Shown here: in pieces, positions 25,384-34,184 of the stretch
Numbering within the stretch: the first letter of the stretch is position 1
Layout of the letters: each line of letters begins with the position of its first letter
NCBI GenBank assembly: GCA_035536455.1
Contig: DATLOC010000041.1
Location: forward strand, 248,001-312,000
DNA from: DASUNQ01 sp035536455
GTDB lineage: Bacteria; Acidobacteriota; Thermoanaerobaculia; Multivoradales; UBA5704
Direction of reading: 5' to 3'
Length of the DNA stretch: 64,000 nt
Made by a program: the position numbers and the translations under genes
Notes under the pieces: generated by a model
Told to the model about the DNA's origin: nothing
The model's database searches: none
What the model saw: only the letters and a program-made list of their open reading frames with translations

Positions 25384-27546
25384 ATGAAGTCCCTTCCTCG
25401 CTGCACCCGGCGCTCCTTCCCCCTGCTTGCCGCTCTCGCCGCGCTGACCGCCGCCGGAGCCCTCCTCGCCCAGGAGTTCCAGGACCGCCAGGAGGTCGTG
25501 GTCGTCGAGGTGCCGGTCAACGTCACCGACCGCGACGGCGAGCCGGTGCGCGGGCTGACGGCCGACGACTTCGAGATCTACGACGAGGGGAAGCTCCAGA
25601 AGCTCACCGGCACCGAGATCGTGGACCTCCAGCTACTGACCGGGGAGAAGAGCGCACAGGTCGTGCAGCAGCTCCCCTCGACCCAGCGCCGCCACTTCCT
25701 CCTGCTCTTCGACCTCTCCTTCTCGACCCCCTCGGCCATCCTGCGCGCCCGCCTGGCGGCGCGGGACTTCGTGCTCGAGTCGCTGCACCCGGCCGACCTC
25801 GCGGCGGTCGCCACCTTCTCGCTCGAGGACGGGCCGCGGCTGATCGTCACCTTCACCCCCGACCGCGCCCAGTTGGCGCGCGCCATCGACACCCTGGGGG
25901 TGCGCAACAAGAACGCCCTCGCCGGCCTGCACCTCGACCCGCTCCGCTTCCTGATCACCGCCCCCGAGCTCCAGAGCAGCGTCGAGGGGCGCGAGACGGA
26001 GAGCCGGGTGGACGTCCGGCTCAACGCCGACGGCGAGCTGCTCGAGCACCTGACCGTCATCATGCAGCAGATGGACCGCAACCAGCGGCAGTTCGACCGC
26101 AGCCGCGTCACCGCCTACGCGCGGGCGCTCGGCGACGTCGCCCGCTCGCTCGACAGCGTCCGCGGGCGCAAGCACATAGTTCTCTTCTCCGAGGGCTTCG
26201 ACAGCCGCCTGCTGATCGGCCGCCAGCCCGAAAGCCAGGACGAGGAGCAGCAGCGCGACACCATCAACGCCCAGCGCGGCGCCCTCCACCTGGTCGACTC
26301 CGATCAGATGTACGGCAACGTCGGCCTGCTCAACGACATCGAAAAGATGGTCGAGCAGTTCCGCCGCGCCGACTGCGTCATCCAGGCGGTGGACATCGGG
26401 GGCCTGCGCGCCGGCGGCGAGCTGCGCCCGCTGGCCGCCAACTCCGGCCAGGACTCGCTGTTCCTGATGGCCGAGCCGACGGGCGGCCAGCTGTTCAAGG
26501 ACGCCAACGACCTCGGCCGCCAGCTCGACCGCGTGCTGCAACGCTCGGCCGTGACCTACGTGCTGACCTTCCAGCCGTCCGAGCTCAAGCTCGACGGCGC
26601 CTACCGCAAGCTCCGGGTCAAGCTCAAGAACGAGACGCGCGGCCTGCACCTCGCGCACCGCGCCGGCTACTACCGGCCGCGGCCGTTCCAGGACCTCGAC
26701 CCGCTCGAGAAGCAGCTCCTCGCCTCCGACGCGATCGCCAGCGCGTCGCCGGCCGACCAGCTGGCCATCGAAGTGCTGGCCGCCCCCTTCCGCGCCTCGA
26801 AGGGCTCCTCGTACGTGCCGGTGATCGTCGAGATCGACGGCCCGAGCCTCCTCGCCGGGCACGAAGGCGAGAAGCTGGCGGTCGAGATCTACGCCTACGT
26901 CACCGACGCCAAGGGGGAGATGCGCGACTTCTTCACCCAGATGGTGGGCCTCGACGTCGGCAAGAACCGCCAGGCGCTGATCCGCACCGGCCTCAAGTAC
27001 TACGGCCACCTGGAGCTGCCGCCCGGCGACTACCGCATCCGCGTCCTGGTGCGCAACGGCGGCAGCGGCCGCACGGCGGTGGAGTCGATCCCGCTCTCCA
27101 TCCCGCCCTACGAGAGCTCCCAGGCCATCGTCCTGCCGCCGTTCTTCGTCGAGCAGCCGGGGCGCTGGATCCTGGTGCGCGAGCAGTCGCGCGAGCAGAC
27201 CGTCGTCTACCCCTTCACCGTCAACGGCGAGCCCTACATCCCGGCGGTCAAGCCCGAGCTGCGCGGCGAGGACGCGAGCCGCTTCTGCCTGGTGGCCTAC
27301 AACCTGCCGGCGGGGGAGCTGGAGCTCGAGGGGCGGGTGCTCACCGCCGACGGCCGCGAGGTCCCCGGCGCGCGGCTGCAGCTCGTCGAGCGCACGGTGA
27401 CCGGCATCTCGCGCCTCGACAAGCTCCTCGCCACGTTCAAGCCCGGCGGCCTCGAGGCCGGCGACTACCACCTGCAGGTGGGCGTCCGCCAGCCCGGCAA
27501 CGGCCCCCTGAGCAGCGGCACGATTCCATTCAGCGTGGTCAACTGA
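25384..27546 (+). CDS. VWFA-related exported protein, array member 1 (intact DxSxS)
   Basis: 720 residues. The ATG has AGGAG 7 nt upstream and leads a signal peptide (residues about 10-30). The family block VVVVEVPVNVTDRDGEPVRG is at residues 38-57. The von Willebrand A domain follows, with HFLLLFDLSFS carrying Asp110, Ser112 and Ser114, the full MIDAS DxSxS, and LHPADLAAVATFS. Later landmarks are KHIVLFSEGFDSR, FRRADCVIQAVDIGGL and YVLTFQPSELKLDG. Two beta-rich C-terminal regions follow. It matches the acidobacterial VWFA-related family (TIGR03436): secreted, with a presumed metal-dependent adhesion role. It is the only member of the five with a complete DxSxS. Confidence 0.9.
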   Translation: MKSLPRCTRRSFPLLAALAALTAAGALLAQEFQDRQEVVVVEVPVNVTDRDGEPVRGLTADDFEIYDEGKLQKLTGTEIVDLQLLTGEKSAQVVQQLPSTQRRHFLLLFDLSFSTPSAILRARLAARDFVLESLHPADLAAVATFSLEDGPRLIVTFTPDRAQLARAIDTLGVRNKNALAGLHLDPLRFLITAPELQSSVEGRETESRVDVRLNADGELLEHLTVIMQQMDRNQRQFDRSRVTAYARALGDVARSLDSVRGRKHIVLFSEGFDSRLLIGRQPESQDEEQQRDTINAQRGALHLVDSDQMYGNVGLLNDIEKMVEQFRRADCVIQAVDIGGLRAGGELRPLAANSGQDSLFLMAEPTGGQLFKDANDLGRQLDRVLQRSAVTYVLTFQPSELKLDGAYRKLRVKLKNETRGLHLAHRAGYYRPRPFQDLDPLEKQLLASDAIASASPADQLAIEVLAAPFRASKGSSYVPVIVEIDGPSLLAGHEGEKLAVEIYAYVTDAKGEMRDFFTQMVGLDVGKNRQALIRTGLKYYGHLELPPGDYRIRVLVRNGGSGRTAVESIPLSIPPYESSQAIVLPPFFVEQPGRWILVREQSREQTVVYPFTVNGEPYIPAVKPELRGEDASRFCLVAYNLPAGELELEGRVLTADGREVPGARLQLVERTVTGISRLDKLLATFKPGGLEAGDYHLQVGVRQPGNGPLSSGTIPFSVVN

Positions 27547-27586
27547 CCCCGACTCCGTACTCTTCACTCCGTCACAGGAGATCCTC

Positions 27587-29707
27587 ATGCTGCACTGTCG
27601 CAAGTCCCTCTGCCTCGCCATCGCTCTCCTCGCCCTCCTGCCCGCGGCGCCCGTTGCGGCCCAGCAGCAGCGGCGCGGCTTCGGCGAAACGACCACCGTC
27701 GTCGTCGTCGAGGTGCCGGTCTACGTCACCAAGGACGGCGAGCCGGTGCGCGGCCTGACCGCCGACAACTTCGAGATCACCGACGGCCGCAAGGTCCAGA
27801 AGATCACCGCCTTCGACGTCATCGACCTGGCGCAGCCGCTGACGCCGCAGCAGGCGGCCCAGCTGCCGGTCGCCGGGCGGCGCCACTTCCTGCTCCTCTT
27901 CGACCTCGCCTTCGCCGACCCGGAAGGGATCTTCCGCGCCCGCGAGGCGGCCAAGAAGGTCGTCTCCGAGCAGCTCCAGCCGACCGACCTCGCCGCCGTC
28001 GCCCTCTACTCCTCTGCCCGCGGCCCGAACATCGTCCTCGGCTTCACCTCCGACCGCCGGCAGATCGCGACCGCCGTCGACACCCTCGGCGTGCCGCAGC
28101 TCGTCGGCCGCGGCGCCGATCCGCTGGCCCTCATGGTGAACGCGAGCCCCACCACCGGGGCCATGCAGATGACCGAGGTCGGGGGGGGCGGCGCGGGCAC
28201 GGAGGCCCGGGTCGAGGCGGTGACCGAGTTCCTCAAGGCCGTCTCCAGCGCCGAGACCAAGACCAACGCCGAGGCGCTCAAGAACCAGGTGACCGCCTTC
28301 TCGCGCTCCTTCGCCGACTTCGGGAAGCTGATGGGAACGGTGCAGGGCACCAAGCACGTCGTCTACTTCTCCGAGGGCTTCGACAGCTCGGTGCTGCAGG
28401 GCGAGGGCGCGTCGGAGGACACGAGGGAGGCGATCGCGCACGGCGAGACGTGGGACGTCAACAGCGACGAGATGTTCGGCTCCGGCCGGCAGCAGAATGA
28501 CGTCAGCGCGATGCTCGAGGAGTTCCGCCGCGCCAACTGCATCATCCAGGCGGTGGACGTGTCGCGCCTGAAGTCCGGCCACGAGGAGCGGCCGCGCCCC
28601 TCGGGGCAGGACAGCCTGCTGCAGATGGCCAAGTCGACCGGCGGCGAGCTCTACACCAACTTCACCGACCTGTCGCAGGCGATGAGCAAGGTGTTCGAGC
28701 GCACCAGCGTCACCTACCTGCTGGCCTTCCAGCCCGAAAACCTCAAGCAGGACGGCTCGTTCCGCAAGCTCAAGGTGCGGCTCAAGGACGCGCCGGGGGG
28801 CGCCAAGCTCTCCTACCGCCCCGGCTACTACACGCCCAAGCCGGTGCCGCAGCTCACCGCCCTCGAGCGCCGCTTCCAGACCGCGGCCGAGATCCTCGGC
28901 GGCGAGCCGGGCGGGCCGCTCGGCGCCTCCGTCCTCGCCACGCCCTTCCGCACCGGCGGCCCCAACTCCTACGTGCCGGTGCTGGTCGAGGTCAACGGGC
29001 CGGCGCTCCTCGCCGGCCAGAAGGAGAAGGCGCTGGTCACCGAGATCTACGCCTACGCCATCGACGGCGAGGGCTCGATTCAGGGCTACTTCACGCAGAA
29101 CCTCGGACTCGACCTCACCAAGGTCGAGGCGCAGCTCAAGCAGAGCGGCCTCAAGTTCTACGGCGACCTCGAGCTGCCGCCCGGCGAGTACTCGCTGCGC
29201 GTCCTGGTGCGCAACGCCCAGACCGGCGCCCACTCGCTGCAGGTCGTGCCGGTCGTCGTCCCGGCCCACGACCAGGCGGGGCCGGTGGTGCTGCCGCCGA
29301 TGTTCCCCGAGGCGCAGGGCAAGTGGCTGCTGACCCGCGAGACGCAGGCGGCCGGCGCGCCGCAGCCCGAGTACCCGTTCATCATCGGGCAGGAGCCGTT
29401 CATCCCGGCCTCGAAGCCCGTGCTCGCCGCCAACCAGGGGGTGAAGGTCGCCGTCATGGCCTACAACCTTGGCAACGGCGACGTCCGCGCCGAGGCCGGC
29501 GTGCTGCGCGCCGACGGCCAGCCCGTCCAGGGCGGAGCGCTGGAGGTCACCGAGCGGCAGCGCGGCGGCGGCCGGGCGCCCGACCGCCTGGTGGGCACCT
29601 TCACCCCCTCGGGGCTCCCCCCCGGCGAGTACCTGCTGCGGGTGACGGTCACCGACGGGGCGAGCGGCGCGGCGCAGTCGAGCACGATCCCGTTCGTCGT
29701 CGGGTAG
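27587..29707 (+). CDS. VWFA-related exported protein, array member 2
   Basis: 706 residues. ATG with AGGAG 6 nt upstream; signal peptide residues 1-26 ending PVAAQ. It has the family block VVVVEVPVYVTKDGEPVRG, a VWA domain with FLLLFDLAFA (Asp106 but Ala108 and Ala110 replacing both MIDAS Ser), KHVVYFSEGFDSS, FRRANCIIQAVDVSRL and YLLAFQPENLKQDG. The C-terminal beta-rich domain keeps SYVPVLVEVNGPALLAG and LELPPGEYSLRVLVRNAQ. It lies 40 bp after member 1. A hairpin follows its stop. Metal-independent binding, or loss of adhesion function, is possible. Confidence 0.9.
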   Translation: MLHCRKSLCLAIALLALLPAAPVAAQQQRRGFGETTTVVVVEVPVYVTKDGEPVRGLTADNFEITDGRKVQKITAFDVIDLAQPLTPQQAAQLPVAGRRHFLLLFDLAFADPEGIFRAREAAKKVVSEQLQPTDLAAVALYSSARGPNIVLGFTSDRRQIATAVDTLGVPQLVGRGADPLALMVNASPTTGAMQMTEVGGGGAGTEARVEAVTEFLKAVSSAETKTNAEALKNQVTAFSRSFADFGKLMGTVQGTKHVVYFSEGFDSSVLQGEGASEDTREAIAHGETWDVNSDEMFGSGRQQNDVSAMLEEFRRANCIIQAVDVSRLKSGHEERPRPSGQDSLLQMAKSTGGELYTNFTDLSQAMSKVFERTSVTYLLAFQPENLKQDGSFRKLKVRLKDAPGGAKLSYRPGYYTPKPVPQLTALERRFQTAAEILGGEPGGPLGASVLATPFRTGGPNSYVPVLVEVNGPALLAGQKEKALVTEIYAYAIDGEGSIQGYFTQNLGLDLTKVEAQLKQSGLKFYGDLELPPGEYSLRVLVRNAQTGAHSLQVVPVVVPAHDQAGPVVLPPMFPEAQGKWLLTRETQAAGAPQPEYPFIIGQEPFIPASKPVLAANQGVKVAVMAYNLGNGDVRAEAGVLRADGQPVQGGALEVTERQRGGGRAPDRLVGTFTPSGLPPGEYLLRVTVTDGASGAAQSSTIPFVVG

Positions 29708-29739
29708 CGCCGCTGTCCGAGTCGGCAGGTCCGTTGCAG

Positions 29740-29775
29740 GAGGGCCGGGGAGCGTACCCCCGGCCCTCTGTGCTT
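29740..29775 (+). terminator. Hairpin with weak T-tract between VWFA-related genes 2 and 3
   Basis: An 11-bp perfect stem GAGGGCCGGGG (29740-29750) and CCCCGGCCCTC (29758-29768) with a 7-nt loop is followed by TGTGCTTTCC. The stem is strong but the T-run is poor, so it may be a partial terminator or attenuator rather than a full stop. It divides the array into 2+3 genes. Confidence 0.55.
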
Positions 29776-29832
29776 TCCGCGGCGCCTGCCGCGTTGTCGA
29801 GCTTCCGTTGCCGTCCTGGAAGGAGGACGTCC

Positions 29833-31992
29833 ATGCCCTCGCGCAGAGTCGCCGCGTTCGTCTCGCTGGTCTCCCTCGCCGCCGCGGCGCCCCTCCTCTC
29901 CCAGGCCCCGCCCCGCTTCGGCGGTTCGACCTCGGTCGTGGTCGTCGAGGTGCCGGTCAACGTCACCAAGGACGGGAAGCCGGTGCGCGGCCTGACCGCC
30001 GCGAACTTCGAGATCGTCGAGGGCAAGACGGGCCGGCCGATCACCGGCTTCGAGGTGATCGACCTGGGCGCGGTCGGGGCCGAGGGGCAGCGACGGATCC
30101 CGATCGCCGCCCGCCGCCACTTCCTCTTCCTCTTCGACTTGACCTTCGCGCAGGCGAGCTCGATCGTGCGGGCGCGCACGGCGGCGGTCGATCTGGTGCG
30201 GCAGGGCTTCCACCCCGCCGACTTGGGCGCCGTGGCCACCTACAGCGCCACCCGCGGCGCCGAGCTGGTGCTCGGCTTCACCAGCGACCGCGCGCAGATC
30301 GAGGCGGCGATCCGGTCGCTCGGCCTGCCGCAGCTCGTCAACCGCGCGCCGGACCCGCTGCGGCTGATCGTCGCCGACATCGAGGTAGAGGCGGGCAGCG
30401 ACGTCGTCGCGGGCATCCGGAGCGGCGGCGTGCGCGACTTCCGCGCCGAACGCCGAGAGGCGATCGATTACCAGATGATCGAGATCGTCGGCGACATCCA
30501 GCGCGACAGCAACGAGCAGCAGATGAGGACGGCGCAGAACCAGGTGGTGGCCCTGACGCGCTCGTTCTCCGAGCTGGCGCAGATGATGGCGTCGGTCGAC
30601 GGCCGCAAGCACGTCGTCTACCTCTCCGAGGGCTTCACCGCCGGCGCCGCCGTCGGCCGCGGCCCCGACCGCGAGACCAGCGACGCGGTGGCGGAAGGCC
30701 AGCCGTGGAAGTCCGAGAGCGAGACCGTCTACGGCAGCAGCCGCGTGCAGAGCGACGTCGAGCGGATGCTCGAGGCCTTCCGCCGCGCCGACTGCGTGGT
30801 GCAGGCGGTGGACATCGGCGGCGTGCGCACCACGGGGGCGGAGGCCGAGACCCACCTCGCGAGCGACACGCAAGGGCGCAACGACGGCCGCGACGTCCTG
30901 CTGACCATGGCGCGCGACACCGGCGGCGAGCTGTTCCAGAACACCAACGACCTCGCCGCGGCGATGGCGCGGATGCTTTCGGCGACGAGCGTCACCTACC
31001 TGCTGGCCTTCCAGCCCGAGGGCCTGGCGCAGGACGGCACCTTCCATCCGCTCAAGGTGCGCCTGAAGGGCGGCCCGCGCGGCGCGCGGGTCTATCACCG
31101 CGCCGGCGACTACGCGCCCGATCCGCTGCGCGTGGTGCGGCCGCTCGAGCAGAGCCTGACCTCGGCGGCCGAGATCCTGAGCGGCGAGGAGGGCGGCAGC
31201 CTCCCGGTCTCGGCGCTGGCGGTGGCGCTGCCGCTGCCGGGGGCGGCGGGGAAGGCGGTCGTGCCGCTGCTCGTCGAGGTGGACGGGCCGGCGTTGCTGG
31301 CCGGTCACGTCGGGCCGGCCATGTCGGTCGAGATCTACGCCTACGCGCTGGGGACCGAAGGCTCGGTCGACGGCTTCCTCACCCAGCGCCTGGAGCTCGA
31401 CCTGACCAAGGTCGCCGACGAGCTGCGGGCGAGCGGGCTCGAGTTCTACAGCGAGCTGGAGCTGCCGCCGGGCTCCTACGAGGTCCGCCTCCTGGTCAAG
31501 AACGCGCAGATGGGGGGCGCCCACGCACTGCGCTCGCTGCCGGTCGAGGTGCCGGCCGCGCCGCAGCTCTCGCCGCCCCTCTTCGTCGCGGCGGCGGGCG
31601 GCTGGCTCTTGACGCGCCAGGCGCCGCGGCCGGGCGAAGCGGCGCGCGCCTACCCCTTCACGCTCGCCGGCCAGCCGTTCGTGCCGGACGCGCGGCCGGT
31701 GGTCGCGGCGGCCGGCGAGGCGCGGATCGCTCTGCTGGCCTCGGATCTCGGGAGCGGCGAGGTGGTGGCGCAGGCCGAGGTGCTGCGCGCCGCCGACCGC
31801 CAGCCGGCCGCGGGCGGCGGCTTCCGCCTCCTCGAGCGCCAGCGCGGCGAGGCGGGCGCGCCCGACCGGCTGGTCGGGGTCTTCACGCCGGCGGGCCTGC
31901 CGCCCGGGGAGTACGTGCTGCGCGTCACGGTCACCGACCGGGCGAGCGGCGCCGCCCGCACGAGCGCCGCGCCCTTCGTGGTCGAGGGGTAG
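29833..31992 (+). CDS. VWFA-related exported protein, array member 3
   Basis: 719 residues. ATG preceded by GGAAGGAGGACGTCC; signal peptide residues 1-24 ending LLSQ. Conserved blocks are VVVVEVPVNVTKDGKPVRG, HFLFLFDLTFA (Asp102, Thr104, Ala106: second MIDAS Ser lost), KHVVYLSEGFTAG, FRRADCVVQAVDIGGV, TMARDTGGELFQNTNDLA and YLLAFQPEGLAQDG. The C-terminal region repeats the LELPPGSYEVRLLVKNAQ and GLPPGEYVLRVTVTDRASG segments, which suggest Ig-like beta folds. The open frame extends far upstream of the chosen start but without ribosome site or signal sequence. It starts the second part of the array, after a hairpin. Confidence 0.9.
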   Translation: MPSRRVAAFVSLVSLAAAAPLLSQAPPRFGGSTSVVVVEVPVNVTKDGKPVRGLTAANFEIVEGKTGRPITGFEVIDLGAVGAEGQRRIPIAARRHFLFLFDLTFAQASSIVRARTAAVDLVRQGFHPADLGAVATYSATRGAELVLGFTSDRAQIEAAIRSLGLPQLVNRAPDPLRLIVADIEVEAGSDVVAGIRSGGVRDFRAERREAIDYQMIEIVGDIQRDSNEQQMRTAQNQVVALTRSFSELAQMMASVDGRKHVVYLSEGFTAGAAVGRGPDRETSDAVAEGQPWKSESETVYGSSRVQSDVERMLEAFRRADCVVQAVDIGGVRTTGAEAETHLASDTQGRNDGRDVLLTMARDTGGELFQNTNDLAAAMARMLSATSVTYLLAFQPEGLAQDGTFHPLKVRLKGGPRGARVYHRAGDYAPDPLRVVRPLEQSLTSAAEILSGEEGGSLPVSALAVALPLPGAAGKAVVPLLVEVDGPALLAGHVGPAMSVEIYAYALGTEGSVDGFLTQRLELDLTKVADELRASGLEFYSELELPPGSYEVRLLVKNAQMGGAHALRSLPVEVPAAPQLSPPLFVAAAGGWLLTRQAPRPGEAARAYPFTLAGQPFVPDARPVVAAAGEARIALLASDLGSGEVVAQAEVLRAADRQPAAGGGFRLLERQRGEAGAPDRLVGVFTPAGLPPGEYVLRVTVTDRASGAARTSAAPFVVEG

Positions 31993-31996
31993 GGCG

Positions 31997-34180
31997 GTGC
32001 GCGGCCGGGCACGGCTCCTCGCTCTCGTTCCCCTCCTGCTGGCGCTGGCGCCGGCGCGCCTGCCGGCGCAGGCGGGGCGCTTCGGCGAGACGACGTCCGT
32101 CGTCGTCGTCGAGGTGCCGGTCCAGGTGGTCAAGGACGGCAAGCCGGTGCGCGGCCTGACGGCCGAGAACTTCGAGGTCTGGGACGGCAAGACGAAGCAG
32201 CGGCTCACCGGGTTCGAGGCGATCGACCTGGCGGCCCTGGAGGCCCGTGGCGCCGCCGCCGGGGCGCCGCCGCCCGCCCTACCCCCTGCCGCCCGCCGCC
32301 ACTTCCTCTTCCTCTTCGACCTCACTTTCGCGCGCCCGAAGTCGATCCTGCAGGCGCGGGAGGCGGCGCAGGACCTGGTGCGCGACGGCCTCCACGCGAG
32401 CGACCTCGCCGCGGTCGCCACCTACAGCGCCAGCCGCGGCAGCGAGCTGGTGCTCGGCTTCACCGCCGACCGCGCGCAGCTCGAAGCCGCCATCGAGTCG
32501 CTCGGCCTGCCGCAGCTGGTGCCCCAGAGCCCCGACCCGCTGCGGCTGGTGATCGCCGGGCTCGAGGCCGACATGGGTCTCGGCGCGCCGGGCCTGGGCG
32601 GCGGCGCCGGCACCGGCATGGGGCGCCGCTCGGAGGGCCGCGAAGACTTTCTCGAGGTCCTCAAGCGGGCGCAGCGGGAGATGGAGGCCAGCCAGCGGCA
32701 CACCCTGGAAGACCAGGTCTCCGCCGCCAGCCGCTCCCTGGCGGACCTGGCGCAGGTGATGGGCGCCGTCGACGGCCGCAAGTTCGTGGTCTACCTCTCC
32801 GAGGGCTTCCAGGCGAGCGCCGCCACCGGCACGGGGAGCGACGCCGACAGCGCGAACGCGGTGGCGAGCGGCGAGAGCTGGAAGGTGGACAGCGAGAAGC
32901 TCTACGGCAGCGCCCGGGTGCAGGCGGCGCTGGCGGCGATGTTCGAGAGCTTCCGCCGCGCCGACTGCATCGTCCAGGCGGTGGACATCGGCGGCGTGCG
33001 GACGGCGGGCTCCGAGGCGGCGACCGAGCACCGCCCCGACGCCGACGTCGCCGACACCGGCCGCGACGCGCTGCTGGCGCTGGCCCACTACACCGGCGGC
33101 GAGCTGTACCAGAACTTCAACGACCTCGGCGCGGCGATGGGCAAGATGCTCGACCGCACGAGCGTCACCTATCTCCTCTCCTTCCAGCCCGAAGGCCTCC
33201 TCGCCAACGGCGCCTTCCACAATCTGGAGGTGCGTTTGAAGGGCGCGCCGCGCGGCGCCCGCGTCCACCACCGCGCCGGCTACTTCGCGCCCGACCCGTT
33301 GCGCGCCGTCCATCCTCTGGAGCAGCGGCTTCTGGCGGCGGCCGACATCCTGGGCGGCGAGGAGGGCGGCACGCTCCCGGTCTCCGCCCTCGCCGTGCCG
33401 CTGCCAGGCGGCGGGGCGGCGCAGGCGGCGGTGCCGCTGCTCCTGGAGATCGACGGGCCGGCGCTCCTGGAAGGTCACGTCGGGCGCTCGCTGGCGCTCG
33501 AGATCTACGCCTACGCCCTCGACCGCGAGCAGGCGGTGCGCGGCTTCCTGACCCAGCGCGTGGACCTCGACCTCGAGAAGGTCGAGCCGCAACTGCGCGC
33601 CGGCGGCCTCAAGTTCTACGGCGAGCTGGCGCTGCCGCCGGGCGCCTACACGCTGCGCCTCCTGGTGCGCAACGCGCAGAGCGGCGCCCGGAGGCTCGCC
33701 TCGCTGCCGGTCGAGGTGCCGGCGGCGGTCGCGGAGGCCGGCGCCGGACCGCTGGTCTCGCCGCCCCTCTTCCTCGCCAGCGGCGGGAGCTGGGTGGTGA
33801 CGCGGCAGGCGGAGCGCGCCGGCGAGCCGGCGCGGCAGTACCCGTTCACGCTCGCCGGGCAGCCCTTCGTCCCCGACGTCCGGCCGGTGGTCGCCGCGGC
33901 CGGCGAGGCGCGGGTCGCCCTCCTCGCCTACAACCTGGGGAGCGGCGACGTCGTGGCCCGCGCCGAGGTGCTGCGCGCCGGCGACCGCCAGCCGGCCGGC
34001 GGCGGCGGCTTCCGCCTCCTCGACCGCCAGCGCGGCGAGGGCGGCGCGCCCGACCGGCTGGTCGGGGTGCTGACCGCGCGCGGACTGCCGCCGGGCGAAT
34101 ACCTGCTGCGCGTCACCGTCACCGACCGCGCCAGCGGCGCGACGCATTCGAGCGGCTCGCCCTTCGTAGTGAAAGGATAG
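31997..34180 (+). CDS. VWFA-related exported protein, array member 4
   Basis: 727 residues from GTG, four bases after the previous stop, with GAGGGGTAGGG as ribosome site. The signal peptide ends about residue 25 (LPAQ). It shares RFGETTSVVVVEVPV and DGKTKQRLTGFEAIDL with member 5. The VWA domain has HFLFLFDLTFA (Asp108, Thr110, Ala112), KFVVYLSEGFQAS, FRRADCIVQAVDIGGV and YLLSFQPEGLLANG. The C-terminal beta-rich half keeps LALPPGAYTLRLLVRNAQ. Members 3, 4 and 5 are closest to one another and probably arose by recent tandem duplication. Confidence 0.9.
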   Translation: MRGRARLLALVPLLLALAPARLPAQAGRFGETTSVVVVEVPVQVVKDGKPVRGLTAENFEVWDGKTKQRLTGFEAIDLAALEARGAAAGAPPPALPPAARRHFLFLFDLTFARPKSILQAREAAQDLVRDGLHASDLAAVATYSASRGSELVLGFTADRAQLEAAIESLGLPQLVPQSPDPLRLVIAGLEADMGLGAPGLGGGAGTGMGRRSEGREDFLEVLKRAQREMEASQRHTLEDQVSAASRSLADLAQVMGAVDGRKFVVYLSEGFQASAATGTGSDADSANAVASGESWKVDSEKLYGSARVQAALAAMFESFRRADCIVQAVDIGGVRTAGSEAATEHRPDADVADTGRDALLALAHYTGGELYQNFNDLGAAMGKMLDRTSVTYLLSFQPEGLLANGAFHNLEVRLKGAPRGARVHHRAGYFAPDPLRAVHPLEQRLLAAADILGGEEGGTLPVSALAVPLPGGGAAQAAVPLLLEIDGPALLEGHVGRSLALEIYAYALDREQAVRGFLTQRVDLDLEKVEPQLRAGGLKFYGELALPPGAYTLRLLVRNAQSGARRLASLPVEVPAAVAEAGAGPLVSPPLFLASGGSWVVTRQAERAGEPARQYPFTLAGQPFVPDVRPVVAAAGEARVALLAYNLGSGDVVARAEVLRAGDRQPAGGGGFRLLDRQRGEGGAPDRLVGVLTARGLPPGEYLLRVTVTDRASGATHSSGSPFVVKG

Positions 34181-34184
34181 GGCG

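Noticed and set aside
24921..25526. Minus-strand open frames over the 119-residue hypothetical gene
   Set aside because: The plus-strand gene has an AGGAGG site at the right distance and GC-rich third positions; the minus frames have neither.
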